A DNA stretch of 64,000 nucleotides from Lophius americanus (GCA_037951165.1 JBBDHG010000014.1:4117001-4181000), one strand, 5' to 3'; numbered from the stretch's first letter, positions 12,251 through 23,456 are shown. Notes: generated from the sequence alone by a model not told the origin. Numbers and translations are program-made.

Positions 12251-13001
12251 TAGCACCGATTCACAACAACAGTTGCCTCAAGGTGCTTTCCAGGAAGAGC
12301 CGGTCTAGACCAGACTCTTTATATAATTATCTACAGTACCCAACAAATTCCTCCTTGAGCAAACACTTAGCGACAATGGCGAGAAAAAACTGCCCTTTAA
12401 CGGGCAGAAACCTCGAGCAGATCTAAGACTAGGTGGATGGCCTACTGCCATGACTGGTAGGGTTTGAAAAAAAAAGAGAGTGAGAGCGAGAAAGAGAGAG
12501 ACACGGGTGAGGAGAGATACAGATGGGGGGAAAAGCAGCAAAGATATCAGCTATAATCCACTTTCTCCAACCGCTCCATGGTCAGGCTGCGGCAGCAGCA
12601 GAGATCCCAGGTTGATAATAACATTAATATTAATGTAACATATAGCCATAGCTTATGGGGAAATACTATACAATAATAATAATAATGATAACAACAATAA
12701 TAGTCATCATGAGCATCTTGTGATCAGTGGACATCGAGCAGGTCCACAGCAGAAGATGCAATGACCAACCATGTTACCTTACAGGGCGAGAAAACACAAA
12801 GACTCCAGGGAAGAAGTCAAGTTAGTAACATGAATTTAATCCATAAAAATGCATTAATCCATTTAACATGAATTAATCCAATAACATGCATTAAAGTGAG
12901 TGGGATGTATGAAGAGGGACAGTGAGAGAGGAAGAGAGAAAAGCTCAGTGCATCATGGGAGATCCCATAGCAGTCTAAACCTATAGCAGCATAGCTAAGA
13001 T

Positions 13002-13547
13002 CTAGTTTACGCCAGCCTTAATTATAAACTTTATCATAAACGAAAGTTTTAAGCCTACTTTTAAATGTAGAGAGGGTCTCTGCCCCCCAACCAAGATTGG
13101 AAGATGGTTCCACAGGAGAGGAGCCTGATAGCTGAAAGCTCTGGCTCCCATTCTACTTCTGGAGACTCTAGGGACTACAAGTAACCCTGCATGCTGGGAG
13201 CGCAGAGTTCTGATTGGACAATATGGAACTATGAGCTCCTTCAGATACGCTGGTGCCTGACTGTTAAGGGCTTTGTTAGTGAGCAGAAGGATTTTGAATT
13301 CGATTCTAGATTTTACCGGGAGCCATTGAAGGGAAGCTAAAACAGGAGAGATATGTTCTCTTAACCTGGTTCTGGTCAGCGCACGTGCAGCAGCGTTCTG
13401 GATCAGCTTGAGGGGCTTCACAGACGTATTGGGACTACCTGCTAGTAGGGCATTACAGTAATCCAGCCTGGAAGTAACAAATGCATGAACTAACTTTTCT
13501 GCATCTTTTTGAGATAGAATGTTCCGTATTTTAGAAATATTACGCAA
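13002..13547 (-). pseudogene. L2-type LINE ORF2 C-terminal region
   Basis: 181 codons with the L2 C-terminal signature: RLDYCNALLAG, LIQNAAARALTRTR, ISPVLASLQWLPVKSRIEFK, AFSYQAPLLWNHLP. It is the direct continuation of the RT frame at 13,540-14,406. The two overlap by 8 bases in different frames, so a single small indel near 13,545 separates them. Confidence 0.85.
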
Positions 13548-14406
13548 ATGCAGTCTTAGAAATCTGTTTTATGTTGGAATCAAAGGTCATATCCTGATCA
13601 AAGATAACTCCCAGGTTCCTCACAGTGGTGCTGGAGGCCAAAGTCATACCATCCAGAGTAGATATATCATCAGATAAACTGTTTCTAAGGTGCTTGGGTC
13701 CCAGCACAATAACTTCAGTTTTATCTGAATTTAATAATACAAAGTTGCATGTCATCCAAGTCTCAATGTCTTTGAGACATGCCTCTATGTTGGATAAGTG
13801 ATGAGATTCAACTGGTTTCATTGATAAGTACAATTGTGTGTCATCAGCATAACAGTGAAAGTTTATGGAAGGTTTCCTGATAATGTTGCCTAAAGGGAGA
13901 AAATATAATGTGAATAATATTGGCCCAAGCACAGATCCCTGGGGAACTCCGTGGGAAACTTTACTAGGCATGGAGGATTCATTGTTAACAGATACATACT
14001 GACATTTGCCACCTAAATATGACTTAAACCAATTTAATGCAGTGTTATTGATGCCAACTAGGTTATAAAGTCTTTGTATTAGAATTTGGTGGTCAATAGT
14101 ATCAAACGCAGCACTAAGATCCAACAAGACCAGAACAGAGACCAGTCCCTCATCAGATGCTATTAAAAGGTAATTCGTAACTTTGACCAGTGTTGTTTCT
14201 GTACTATGGTGAACTCTAAAACCTGATTGGAAATCCTCAAATAAACTATTCTTACACAGAAAATCACACAATAGTTCGGCCAACACTTTCTCTAAGATTT
14301 TAGAGAGGAAGAGAAGGTTAGATATCGGCCTATACTTTGTCAAAGCCTCAGGATTAGGAGTCGGCTTTTTAAGCAGCGGCTTGATTATGGCTATTTTAAA
14401 GGACAT
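13540..14406 (-). pseudogene. L2-type LINE reverse transcriptase domain
   Basis: 288 codons covering the RT palm and fingers. Visible blocks in order: IIKPLLKKPTPNPEAL (about residue 7), YRPISNLLFLSKILEKVL, FQSGFRVHHSTETTLVKV, VLLDLSAAFDTIDH (first catalytic Asp), SHGVPQGSVLGPILFTLYFL and CYADDTQLYLSM (the other two catalytic Asp). LLNSDKTEVIVLGPK closes the domain. The enzyme copies LINE RNA at the nicked target. All RT catalytic residues are kept, but the ORF is cut off from both the endonuclease upstream and the C-terminus downstream by frame changes. Confidence 0.9.
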
Positions 14407-14412
14407 TGGTAC

Positions 14413-14791
14413 TTAGCCTGAATTTAAAGACAGATTGATGATTTCTAAAAGACAGTTGCTGACTAAGGGTAAACTTTCTTTAAGCAGACTAGTTGGGATT
14501 GGGTCTAGGAGACAGGTTGTTGTTTTGGATAAGGAAATAAGGGAAGTTAATTGTTTCAGATCAATCGGAATAAGGCGGTCTAGATCTGCACCAGGTCTAT
14601 CTGTTGTTTCAAAGTACATAGTCCTGGGGTGTAAACTTAGCCATTGAAGGCTGGAGGTTATGGATCTTGTCCCTAATACTTATATTTTTGTCATTAAAGA
14701 TACTCATGAAGTCATCGCTACTAAGGGTTTTAGGAATACAGGGCTCAATATAACTCTGATTGTCAGTCAGCCTGGCTACAGTGCTGAACAA
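14413..14791 (-). pseudogene. L2-type LINE ORF2 linker region, two frames
   Basis: Two overlapping minus-strand frames (14,609-14,791 and 14,413-14,619) read as the linker between endonuclease and RT. They carry an SDDFMSIFNDKI-type block (here NDKNISIRDKI), then LISLSKTTTCLLDPIPTSLL and LVSNCLLEIINLSLNSG. This is the usual lead-in to the RT domain that follows at 14,406. Confidence 0.75.
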
Positions 14792-15362
14792 AAACCTGGA
14801 GTTGATTTCATTTTCCTCTATCAGTGCAGAGAAATAGGCCGCTCTGGCGCTGCGGATGGGTCTCTTATATTTTTTAATTCTATCTTGACAGGCTAATCAG
14901 GACTCAACATGTTTAGTGTGTCGCCATTTTCTCTGTAGTTCACGAGTTGTTTGTTTGAGGTTTCGAGTCAGGTTGTTAAACCATGGAGCTGCTCTCCTCT
15001 GTTTCACACTCTTCTTTTTTAGGGGGCGATAGTGTCCAGAGTTAATCTCAGTGAGCTTGCAGCCCTATCGACAAAATAATCAATTTGCCCAGGACTACGT
15101 TAGAGTCAGATTCTTTTAAGTTGAGACATACAACTGAACTCAGGGCTGATGGAATAGCTTCTTCAAATTTTATTACAGCTTCTTCAGATATATTTCTAGC
15201 GTAGAAAGATTTTTCTATTGGGAGTGATTTAGTGTTGCATATTCAAAAGTCCTCAAACAGCGGTCTGATAGCATAGGATTCTGTGGATGAACTACTAGTT
15301 TTTCAATATCAATTCCGTAAGTAAGGACTAAATCCAAGGTGTGATTAAAACAGTGAGTGGGC

Positions 15363-15402
15363 TCATTGTATTATAAATTAAATGTATTATTATTATTATT
15401 TA
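15363..15402. repeat. L2-like tail inside the LINE
   Basis: TATAAATTAAATGTATTATT plus more ATT units looks like the tail of the other L2 family in this window (compare 54,395-54,443). It interrupts the endonuclease region of the minus-strand LINE. Either it is a tiny tail-only insertion, or it is chance low-complexity sequence. Confidence 0.4.
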
Positions 15403-15593
15403 TTAACACACTGACTGAAACCAACGCAGTCTAATATTAAGTTAAACGCGGCATCGAAACTATCTCTGTCTTTATCTATGTGAATGTTAAAGTCACCTAA
15501 TATAATTATTTTATCTGTCTTAAGGACTAGGTTTGATAGAAAATCAGAGAACTCATTTAAAAACTCAGAGTATGGGGCAGGAGCCCGATACAC
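15396..15593 (-). pseudogene. L2-type LINE endonuclease fragment
   Basis: The segment reads MYRAPAPYSEFLNEFSDFL then KIIILGDFNIHIDKD. The GDFN block is the catalytic Asp-Asn of the AP-type endonuclease that LINEs use to nick target DNA. Downstream blocks of the domain (to about 15,000) are only patchily readable because of frame changes. Confidence 0.8.
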
Positions 15594-15821
15594 TATGAGA
15601 ATGGTGGTTGATGCTTCCAGGTGGGATTTTTTAAGACTGAGAGTAAGGCTTTCAAATAAGTTACAGTCACGTTTGGGTTTAGGATTTAATGGTAAACTGG
15701 AGTTAAATATGGCTGCAACTCCACCTCCTCGGCCTTTGCTTCTAGGTAAGTGAGTATTAATATGAGTAGCGGGCCTAGATTCATATAAACTAACATATCC
15801 CGTCCTTACCGCCGACGTGAA

Positions 15822-15893
15822 TTACTATATTTCTATATTTACCTATATTTATCTTTATATTTATCTATATTTATCTATATTTATATTTCTTAT
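15822..15893. repeat. TATATTTATC-like minisatellite
   Basis: An imperfect 10-12 base unit (CTATATTTAT) repeats about six times between the ORF1-like and endonuclease parts of the LINE. Confidence 0.75.
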
Positions 15894-16128
15894 CTTTAGC
15901 TGGCAGTTTTAAATATGATTCCAAGTCGCCCGCTCTGGCCCCAGGATTGCATTTGACTATGGTCGCTGGTGTCGCTAACTTCACGTTCCGTAAAATAGAA
16001 CTGCCAATGACCAGAGTTGGTTCCTCAGCAGGTGTGTTGCTGAGTGGGGAAAATCTGTTTGAAACATGGATATGCTTGTGGTGAACTGTGGGCTGGTGTT
16101 TTGGGCTATGCCTTCTTAGCACAGTCAC
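15871..16128 (-). pseudogene. LINE ORF1-like esterase/SGNH segment
   Basis: The segment reads PTLVIGSSILRNVKLATPA then IVKCNPGARAGDLESYL. The GSSI block resembles the Gly-Asp/Ser-Ser block of the SGNH esterase-like domain found in the first ORF of many CR1/L2-type LINEs. It is upstream of the endonuclease, as expected. The C-terminal end runs into the minisatellite at 15,822-15,893. Confidence 0.6.
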
Positions 16129-16883
16129 CCAGGCTCCCTGTTTTTGTGGCTGCTCGGGAGCTGCTAGGGGCGGCTAGCGAAGACAGGTCGGTCCGCGGCG
16201 GCTACAGGGGCTGGCTAGCTACAGAGCCTAGTGGGGTATTTTCCATGGTGTAATTCAGTGAGCCTCGACTCCAGAGCTACAAATAAATTACATCTATTTC
16301 ACTTATCCTAAGCATTAAAGGAGGCAGAGGAGTAGCTAAAACATATGACACACAGAGCAAGAGACAGGAGGAGAGAGCGAAGCCATATCTAATTTATAGA
16401 TGCAGCGGCTAACGGCTAGGTGTTCAAAAAATAAACAAAGCGCAGATTTAGCTTAAATGTCTACATATGAGTGGGTAGATGAGTGCTTCAGTTAAATTGC
16501 TCTCGATAAAAGGGAACTTTTAAATAAGTTAGCCTCTAATTTATGACGACTATATCTATCGAAGCAGCAGAGTGTGCAACAGCTTACCGAGTGCAGTCAA
16601 CGGGAAATGACGTATGCTTACCGCAGAACCAATCACCTTGTTACATATCAAATTCAGTTATTTTAAATAATCTCTCAAGAGATTTTAAAAGAATATTAGC
16701 TGAAAATCCTAAATGCAAACAGCTGTTATCCAGTGGTCAAACCACTCAAAATTGTATGAGTTAAGCTAATGCTTTATAACAGTCATAGACAAGCTACAGT
16801 TACCTCAACCGCTTTAACAACTTTTTTCTCACAGGAGAACAACATTAAGAAGCAAATAGATATTCATTGACCAAACAACCAAT

Positions 16884-17252
16884 ATGTCTGAGCCAAAGAA
16901 TCCAAATGTCTCCCCATCAGACGGTTCTGATGTGTCAAGTATTGGAGAAATCAGCAAACATTTAGACACAACATTGGTAGAATTAACCCAAAATATACTA
17001 CCCGGATATGCAGAGAAAATTCAGAGCTGTGATCCCTCAGCTCTAGATGACTTAATGTCTGACCTGATAGCAGATACCTTTACTAAGAATTTAAAGGATA
17101 AGGACCTGACTAAGATGTTAGGAAGCATGGCCATTGTGCTTACTTCACAGCTTAAACATGCAAATGGTTTGCTAGAGGACGCAACAGGCTCTCTGCAAAA
17201 CAGCAAACAACAAATACCACAGTTGCAAGGACAAAAAACTCTGCTAGGGTGA
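16884..17252 (+). pseudogene. gag-like N-terminal region
   Basis: An ATG-started frame of 122 codons: acidic, serine-rich start, then helical sequence (LMSDLIADTFTKNLKDKDL, LTSQLKHANGLLEDATGS) with heptad-like spacing. It is taken as the N-terminal part of gag because it precedes a capsid-like segment (RDIEFFLRKYPNATVADR, about 17,386-17,440) and the protease. It has no recognised motif of its own. Confidence 0.5.
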
Positions 17253-17369
17253 GCTTGCCTCCACGACCCACTATCTTTAGATAGACACCTGTCACAAAGT
17301 CCCTCAGACCGGGACCTGGACCATCGTAACATACCTCGCATTGAGCCCTCCCCTGTTGGCTCTCACAAC

Positions 17370-17725
17370 ACTAGAGCATACCTAAGAGACATTGAGTTCT
17401 TCTTACGTAAATACCCAAATGCTACGGTCGCTGACAGGATATACCTGGGTCAAACTCATTTCGAACCGTGATGTGAGCAATTTCATTGAGCGCTAACAGG
17501 ACGCTGTTAGAAATTAATTGATCTGCTCTGCCAGGCCTTGGATAGCGAATTCTCCGATTTAATATCTCAGACTGGCCTGACTGTCACCATGGTAGTCAAA
17601 CAAGGGAGACAAGAAACTCCTCATCAATAGTACGCTCGCTTGCTACGTGCGCACTTTGGTTCCCAGAACAGGCCAGTGATGGAGGAATACTTCAAATCTC
17701 TTTGTCCAGTACCTCCACCCTGCTA
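17370..17725 (+). pseudogene. gag capsid-like segment
   Basis: Broken frames read AYLRDIEFFLRKYPNATVAD and later RLLRAHFGSQNRPVMEEYFK. This type of helical capsid sequence lies between gag N-terminus and protease in this element. Stops are frequent. Confidence 0.45.
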
Positions 17726-18667
17726 CCAGTGGTCACCTTGGAATCTTAGCCAGCTCACAAAATTCTACCAGCCAGCACCTTTGTGAACTTGCTTCACTGA
17801 CATTCTCTAAACATAAACAGCTCCAGGGTAAACAACCAGAATCCACCACTGTTCTGAGTCTTAACATGGAATCGTTATCCATGAAGCTGGAGGGTACTCC
17901 GGGTGGTGCATCTGGCAACATGGTTGCTTCTTTTTCCACCACCTACCCCCCTAATGGGAGGCAAAATAAACCAGAATTTCAATGTTCTGACCAAAAATCT
18001 AGCCACGACGAACCACCGCGGTCTGGCAGAAGTCAACATCATAGGCTACGAGGAAAGCGCTATCCAATTGATTACCGTCAGAACGCAGCTCCATCCAATC
18101 AGACAGAAATTCATTGGACCTATGACACGGGAAGGAATGGTGGAAACCGGTTCAGACGTGATTATCCACCGACCAGACGACCCCACAGGCCGCCTCATTG
18201 GGAATCCCCAGAGGAGAACCACCTTGACAATAGGAATCCTAAAAAAAATATGGTCTCCTTAATGACAGCGAAGTGGAAGAAATCACACGACTCCTCCGAA
18301 AGGTTTGCGAACGGAAAACTGAGAAAGTAGATCTACCTTCAGTAGCCTCAGTGCCCATATTCCAATATTCCATATTCAAGGGTCTCCCCAGCCGGATGCC
18401 CCAATAGGGAGCCAAGAGCTGGAATCCCCTGAGCTGGAATCTACACTTCTTTCTTGTCAAAACCAAGAAGATCAGGATGACACAAATGATACCTCCGATC
18501 ATGGGGGTGACAAAATTCCCCCCTAGTGCTGTTCTTGTGGTTGAACAGGATTCAAAGGATGAATCCCCAAATGAAGCCATACCCTCCCTTTGAGGTGAAC
18601 CACCAGTCCAGCAGTTCTTGTGCAACCTCACGGAGAGAGGGATCGCACGAAAATTCATCCTTTCTTT

Positions 18668-19170
18668 GACTCTAGAGGACGCATGAGGCACTACTTGACG
18701 CTGACATCACTTTGATGTCCATAGCGGTCTTCAACAAGTTGAAGATGATGTCACGCCAGATGAGTCGTAACTTGAAATTACAACCATGTTCTCTTGACAT
18801 CCAGCCGTACTCTCCCACAGGCACTACCTCGACTACCTCGACTACCAAGACCTTGGTACACATTGAGTTGGGACCAATGAAACTGGTCCACCCTGTGTAC
18901 ATATCTCCACTCGATGATATCTACTTTCTTCTGGGCAAAGATCTACTTAACCGGTTTGAACGACTGATTGATCTCAAACTTTTACGACTCTGGGCAAAGG
19001 TTCGCCAAACTCTGCCTATCTCACTCCCGTCATGCACGGGAGTGCACTGCTACGTTCTTGACACAGTGTTCACTAATGGCAAATCAAAACCGCCGAAAGC
19101 TCCAAACATCTGTGACACATCAGTTCCAACCGCGACCGGTCCCCACACGTCGTCACGGCCACCTGAATGA
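18668..19170 (+). pseudogene. Retropepsin-like protease with damaged active site
   Basis: The plus frame reads EALLDADITLMSIAVFNKL at about 18,685-18,741, the flap and strand context of a retropepsin active site. The two residues that should follow the catalytic Asp (18,697-18,699) are missing, so the D-T/S-G triad is gone. The C-terminal part (PVYISPLDDIYFLLGKDLL, about 18,892-18,949, then LIDLKLLRLW) matches the end of such proteases. The enzyme would process gag-pol; this copy cannot. Confidence 0.65.
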
Positions 19171-19394
19171 TCCCTAGCTCAACGAGATAATTTCCTGTGT
19201 ACTTTAAATCCTCCCACTGACACAGGTGGATACTGCCCCCAATTGAAAGGTGGCATCCAACTCAAGAGTGACAACATCAATAATGTCGTCCTTGGCCTCT
19301 GGGCTGAGAAATCAGCCATCAATAAAGAGGTGTATGAATCTCTATTATAAATCAAACCAGATCTTCAGTTTGTGAATAATCTTTCCGCTTCCCT

Positions 19395-19763
19395 GTGGAT
19401 CTAGCGTCCCAGGATACCTTAAAAGTGGATGGTTTTTGTGCCCTTAAGCTAAACTGGAATCAAAGGGAACTGACTCCCCTGTTCCTATTAGTCCCTGATC
19501 TACAACACACCGCTTACATCGGTAGTGATCTCCTCGTCAGAGTAGATGTTCAAGTTGATATGGTAAGCAACATCTTGTGGTCTCTCACAAAGGTTCATGG
19601 TGGCTACGGCAACCCCAGTCCGGAGAACATGGCGTCAGGGCAGACAATCCCCAAAGTGGTGAACGAACATCACATGGTGATACCCTCTAACACTAAAAAT
19701 GTAGTTATACGTCGGAACATAGGACCAGGTCAACACCTTGACCACTCACTGGGGTTCTTTTAA
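19395..19763 (+). pseudogene. Second retropepsin-like module
   Basis: The reading FCALKLNWNQRELTPLFLLV followed by HTAYIGSDLLVRVDVQVDMV again has the end-of-protease form (a hydrophobic strand, then G.DLL). It lies about 600 bases after the first one. It ends with PSNTKNVVIRRNIGPGQ and a stop. It could be a duplicated protease or a spacer domain of this family; no active-site triad is visible. Confidence 0.4.
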
Positions 19764-20157
19764 CCTTCTCCACTTTTCTTTGAACTGGGACTTACTGTAG
19801 AAGCCACACCGCTGATTGAACTGCATTCCAGTATCACCCACCTGTTAGTAACCAACTGCACAACCGAAGTCATACTGATTCCAAAGCCACACCACTAGGC
19901 TGGCTCATCAATACTGACTTCCATAATTTTGACCTAGCAGTTCCTGTGATTGGGCATATCCCCCTCCTTTCATGGTCAAACCAACCAAAGGGAGAAGTGA
20001 TATACACCAGACTGTCAAAGGCTATCGCCATTTATTCGGCTTTTTCTCCCGATGATGAATCTATCTGCATGGTAGACCTCACTGACTATAAGAAAATGGT
20101 ACTACAAACAGTTGCGGTTCTGTCTTTGGAGTTGGAAATAAATTTGACACTGCCACT

Positions 20158-20850
20158 ATGGAACCCAAAAGGGAGGGACTACATGAGACCCCGAATGGCT
20201 CATACTTTGTTCGCGAAGTTGATCGTATGCTAGCAGAAGCAAATGCCTTGCACAATGATGAGGATCGTCAGAAAGTGCATGACGTCCTCTTCAAGTATCA
20301 GGCCTCTTTTGCACAAGATTCCACAGACTGTGGTTTAACCACGATCCATTCAGTGCACATACCCACTCCTCCCAACGCGCCCCCAGCTTAGGTGCGGCAA
20401 TATAAGATTCCACTGGCATCTTATGAACCCGTACAGGAGATCATACACAACCTGTTGAAGAAAAGAATCATCTGACCATGCAACAGCACTTAGTCCGTGC
20501 CACTCTGGCCAGTGTTAAAACAGAATGGTAAGTTGCGGCTGACCATTGATTATCGGAAACTCAACCAACAGGTTCCCCTGTCTAGATGGCCCATGACTCA
20601 GTTGGAGCAAGAACTGCCTAAAGTCAAAGACGCCAAATACTTCTCCACAATCAATGTGGCATCAGGGTTGTGTACCATACCAGTTCAAGAGGAAGACCAA
20701 CACAAACTGGCCTTCACTTTGGCTAACCGACAATATACCTTCACAAGGCACCCTTTCGGGGAATTCAACATATTCTTAAATAAGGCGTGCCCAGATGCAT
20801 ATGATTGTGGCACCCTTATCTATGTTGATGAAGTTTTGATTTGAAACCTC
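20158..20850 (+). pseudogene. Reverse transcriptase, broken, YVDE active site
   Basis: The RT lead-in reads VLFKYQASFAQDSTDCGLTT near 20,287-20,345. After a stop at 20,390 comes the finger/palm: NGKLRLTIDYRKLNQQVPL, WPMTQLEQELPKVKDAKYFS, TINVASG (first catalytic Asp is replaced: the block reads S-T-I-N), then HKLAFTLANRQYTFT. The box LIYVDEVLI (YVDE at 20,821-20,832) stands where YxDD is normal. Two of three catalytic Asp positions thus look altered. The C-terminal half continues in another frame. Confidence 0.8.
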
Positions 20851-20952
20851 ACTTTGGAATCCCATCTTGAAGAGATTGATCATATACTCCACCAGCTTAC
20901 GACCACAGGGGCTTAAATCTCTCTTTCAAAGTGTTGGTGGTGCAAGAACATA

Positions 20953-21560
20953 GTGAACTATGCAGGCCTCCTTGTGGGACCTGCAGGGTTGGAGTCACAG
21001 GCCAACCCTGTTCAGGGTGTCTCCAACATCACTGCTCCGTCAAATGTCTCAGAACTACGCAGTTTCCTTGGGGACTGTTATTACTCGAGGCAGTTCATTG
21101 AGAAATACGCCAACCTAGCAAAGCCACTGACAGAGTTACTGAAGAAAGATACATAATTTGTCTGGGATCAATCACAACAAGCCATGCAGGCTCTGAAGGA
21201 TAAACTTTGCACAGCACCATGCCTGGCATACCCAGACTAAAGAAAAGACTTCCACCTGGAGATGGGTTTCTCTGAACACTGACAACACAGACAAACGTGT
21301 CATAGCTTATGCTAGAAAAAAGTTATCTCCACCGGAGTTGAAATACTCTGAATGTGAGAAAGCGCTGCTAGCCACAGTGTGGTATGTTAAACACTACTCC
21401 AATACCTTCGAGGACAAAAGATGGTCGTAGAAACCAACCATCAACCGGTGACTTTCCTGAACCGCCAACGCATCAGAGACGGTGTTGTAACCAACGCCCG
21501 TGTTGCATCCTGTTTAATGGCATTACAGAGTTTTGACTTCCTAACCCAGATGCATCTATG
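20953..21560 (+). pseudogene. RT thumb and gypsy-like RNase H/connection
   Basis: The thumb and connection read NVSELRSFLGDCYYSRQFIE (21,040-21,100) and FVWDQSQQAMQALKDKL. A gypsy-type RNase H-like part follows: FHLEMGFSE in place of the usual Asp-containing block, then KLSPPELKYSECEKALLATV (about 21,322-21,380) and VVETNHQPVTFLNRQRIRDG. The first catalytic Asp position appears lost, as in retroviral connection domains, where this RNase H copy has become structural. Confidence 0.7.
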
Positions 21561-21649
21561 ATAAGCCAGCGCAACCGACTGTCGTCTACCACTCAAAGCC
21601 ACATGAGCACCCACGCCACCACTACTATGACCAAAATACTTGCAAAAAA

Positions 21650-22090
21650 ATGGTCACTGTTTACGTGGACTGTTGCTCCTTTCACCGCAAAACCAATGTC
21701 TGTGCAGGCATGGGAGTGGTCTGGGTCAATGACAAGCCTTATGAACCACAGAAATTCTGCCTGGGTTCACAATCATCCCAATATGCTGAAATCGCTGCTA
21801 TTCTCATTGCCCTTCAACTAGATGTTGCCCGAGACGCCACCACCCTGGTCATCTGCATCGACTCCAATTACGCTCGTCTCAGCTTCTCATGTTACTTGGT
21901 TGCTTGGAAAGCCAATGGCTTCATAACGTCCAACCGAAAACCGGTCAAACACAAGGAACCGTCAATGGCCTGCGATTTCCGGTCGGATAAATATGACATA
22001 CAGGTCTACTGGAAAAAGGTCAGCAGCCACTCTCGGTTCCCTGGGCGAGACAAAGACCTCAATGATTTGACAGATACTCTGGCAAAATAG
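21650..22090 (+). pseudogene. Second, retroviral-type RNase H
   Basis: A continuous 146-codon frame. The acidic residues of RNase H are all visible: Asp in TVYVDCCSF (about residue 7), Glu in SSQYAEIAAILIAL (about 47), Asp in ICIDSNYARLSF (about 70) and Asp in LNDLTDTLAK near the end. The WKANGF...KPVKHKE stretch resembles the substrate-handle region of retroviral RNase H. It is preceded by a gypsy-like RNase H/connection region, so this element carries two. This is the best preserved domain of the element. Confidence 0.8.
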
Positions 22091-22153
22091 GGGGCCCTCA
22101 ATGGCACACCTTGGATCTTCGATACGGACTCTTGTGCCCTCCCACCTGCCCCT

Positions 22154-22790
22154 ATGGTCTGTCCTATCAAGCGTTCTCATGCCGCTCCGCGTGACCATTC
22201 CAATGTCACTGGTACTGTTTCTGCCTCCGTTGTGCCTGCTTTATCAGACTCTGACCTTCTTGAACTTCGATCGCGGGATGCAGCAATTCATGCGTTGGTC
22301 CTCCATTTAACAGACATTTCGTCTCATCCCATTACGGCTGAAGCTCTTGCTTCTGAACATGGCTTGAAACGCATTTATGCTCAGTCACCACCCTAGAGCC
22401 TCTGGCCAGGTGGATCATGCAAACCAAACAGTAGTTGACATCCTGAAGAAATATGTGGCATCCAACCACAAAGATTGGGACGTCAAACTGCCCCTGGTCT
22501 TGTGTGCGATCAGAGCAATGCCACATGAAACAACTGGGTTTTCCCCATGTGAAATGATGACCGGTAGGCAGATGGGACTCGCCCTACACCGGCTCTACCA
22601 ACCGGGTGAAGCTAGTATTGCCACGGCGTACACTACACATCAATACATGACGATCTTAACAAACATCTCAGAGCCACCTTTTCCTTTGCTCAGAGAAATC
22701 TGGCAAAAAGTTCAGAAAGACGCAAAGCCTACTATAACCAGAAAGTGTCCCAAGATGAAATCCAAGTGGGGGACAAGGTGTGGTACTACA
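22154..22790 (+). pseudogene. Integrase, core-deleted, catalytic Glu changed
   Basis: An N-terminal piece (ALSDSDLLELRSRDAAIHAL) jumps directly, near 22,370-22,390, to the end of the catalytic core in a different frame: HHPRASGQVDHANQTVVD. In DD35E integrases the residue after GQV is the catalytic Glu; here it is Asp. Then come LKKYVASNHKDWDVKLPLVL, AIRAMPHETTGFSPCEMMTG and LHRLYQPGE, the typical C-terminal side. The two catalytic Asp blocks are deleted. Confidence 0.8.
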
Positions 22791-23375
22791 TATTTGCCAT
22801 GCCACCTTGATCGACCTCTCAAACCACAGGTCGGGCCCACACCTGATCACAGGCAAACTTTCACCGCATAAAGATTACCAAAAGCCAGAAAAAAACTATT
22901 TTCAAATGGGTTCACAGTAACCAGATCAAACCACACATAACCCCAGGGGAACTAGTCGGGGACACCAGTGTTTCAATTAGGTCATAAACAACAGTATAAC
23001 TCCACAATGAGCATATAGACAGTTGTTACTAACCATTGCAAGCAACCAAGTAAGCAGAATCTATGCAGCTTTGTGTGAAGTTTCCAGTAGGACCTTATCC
23101 CTCTCCACTGCGTTATTGTCAAGCCTACCCATAAGTATCCTCTTCACAAACCAATCTATTGCAAATCTAATCCACCCCAATACTTAGATTACAAGTGGAG
23201 GTGACACAACCTACCCCTGAGATATCAATCATAGGTTTACCAAGTGCAGGTCGATATAGTTTGACTGTAAAGGCCAATAATTTGTCAGTTTACTTTATCT
23301 TCCATTCAGTCCTCAAACATCCTGACTTACGTGGAAACTGTTGGCCAAAATCATTTAGACCGAAACAGCAGAAGT
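22791..23375 (+). other. 3' end of the tandem-RNase-H element, possible env start
   Basis: The end of pol (IFKWVHSNQIKPHITPGELV, about 22,900-22,960) is followed by broken coding-like sequence, including EVTQPTPEISIIGLPSAGRY near 23,198. It might be the start of an envelope gene, but no signal peptide, cysteine motif or membrane segment is visible. It stops at the neighbouring LTR. Confidence 0.35.
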
Positions 23376-23456
23376 TGAAGGTTGCATTTTTCGTAGCCGA
23401 GATAGGTCTTCTCAGGACAAAGGAGAGCATGCAAAGTAGATTTCACGCTAGCTGCT

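Larger units (their letters stand above)
12189..16620 (-). mobile_element. Long L2-type LINE copy (minus strand)
   Basis: Reading down the minus strand the order is: a probable 5' UTR, an ORF1-like esterase-type segment (15,871-16,128), an endonuclease fragment (15,396-15,593), a linker (14,413-14,791), reverse transcriptase (13,540-14,406), a C-terminal region (13,002-13,547), a 760-base 3' UTR and a (GATT)n tail. At about 4.4 kb it is the longest LINE here. The 5' end is placed near 16,620 by composition only. Stops and frame changes in the 5' half make it inactive. The RT half is nearly clean, with only one frame change before the end of the ORF. Confidence 0.8.
16884..23375 (+). mobile_element. 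LTR-type retroelement with tandem RNase H, degraded
   Basis: Gag, protease, RT, a gypsy-like RNase H/connection region, a second retroviral-type RNase H and a partial integrase follow in the plus direction. This is the layout of retroviruses and of dual-RNase-H Ty3/gypsy relatives. No LTR pair was found. Its 5' neighbour is the LINE ending near 16,620, and its 3' end abuts the LTR of the minus-strand retrovirus at 23,376. Every domain has frame changes, and three catalytic centres are altered. Clade (Ty3/gypsy-like or foamy/class III ERV-like) cannot be settled by eye. Confidence 0.75.

Noticed and set aside
18239..18691. 150-codon minus-strand ORF in the tandem-RNase-H element
   Set aside because: Antisense to the gag-protease region and without motifs.
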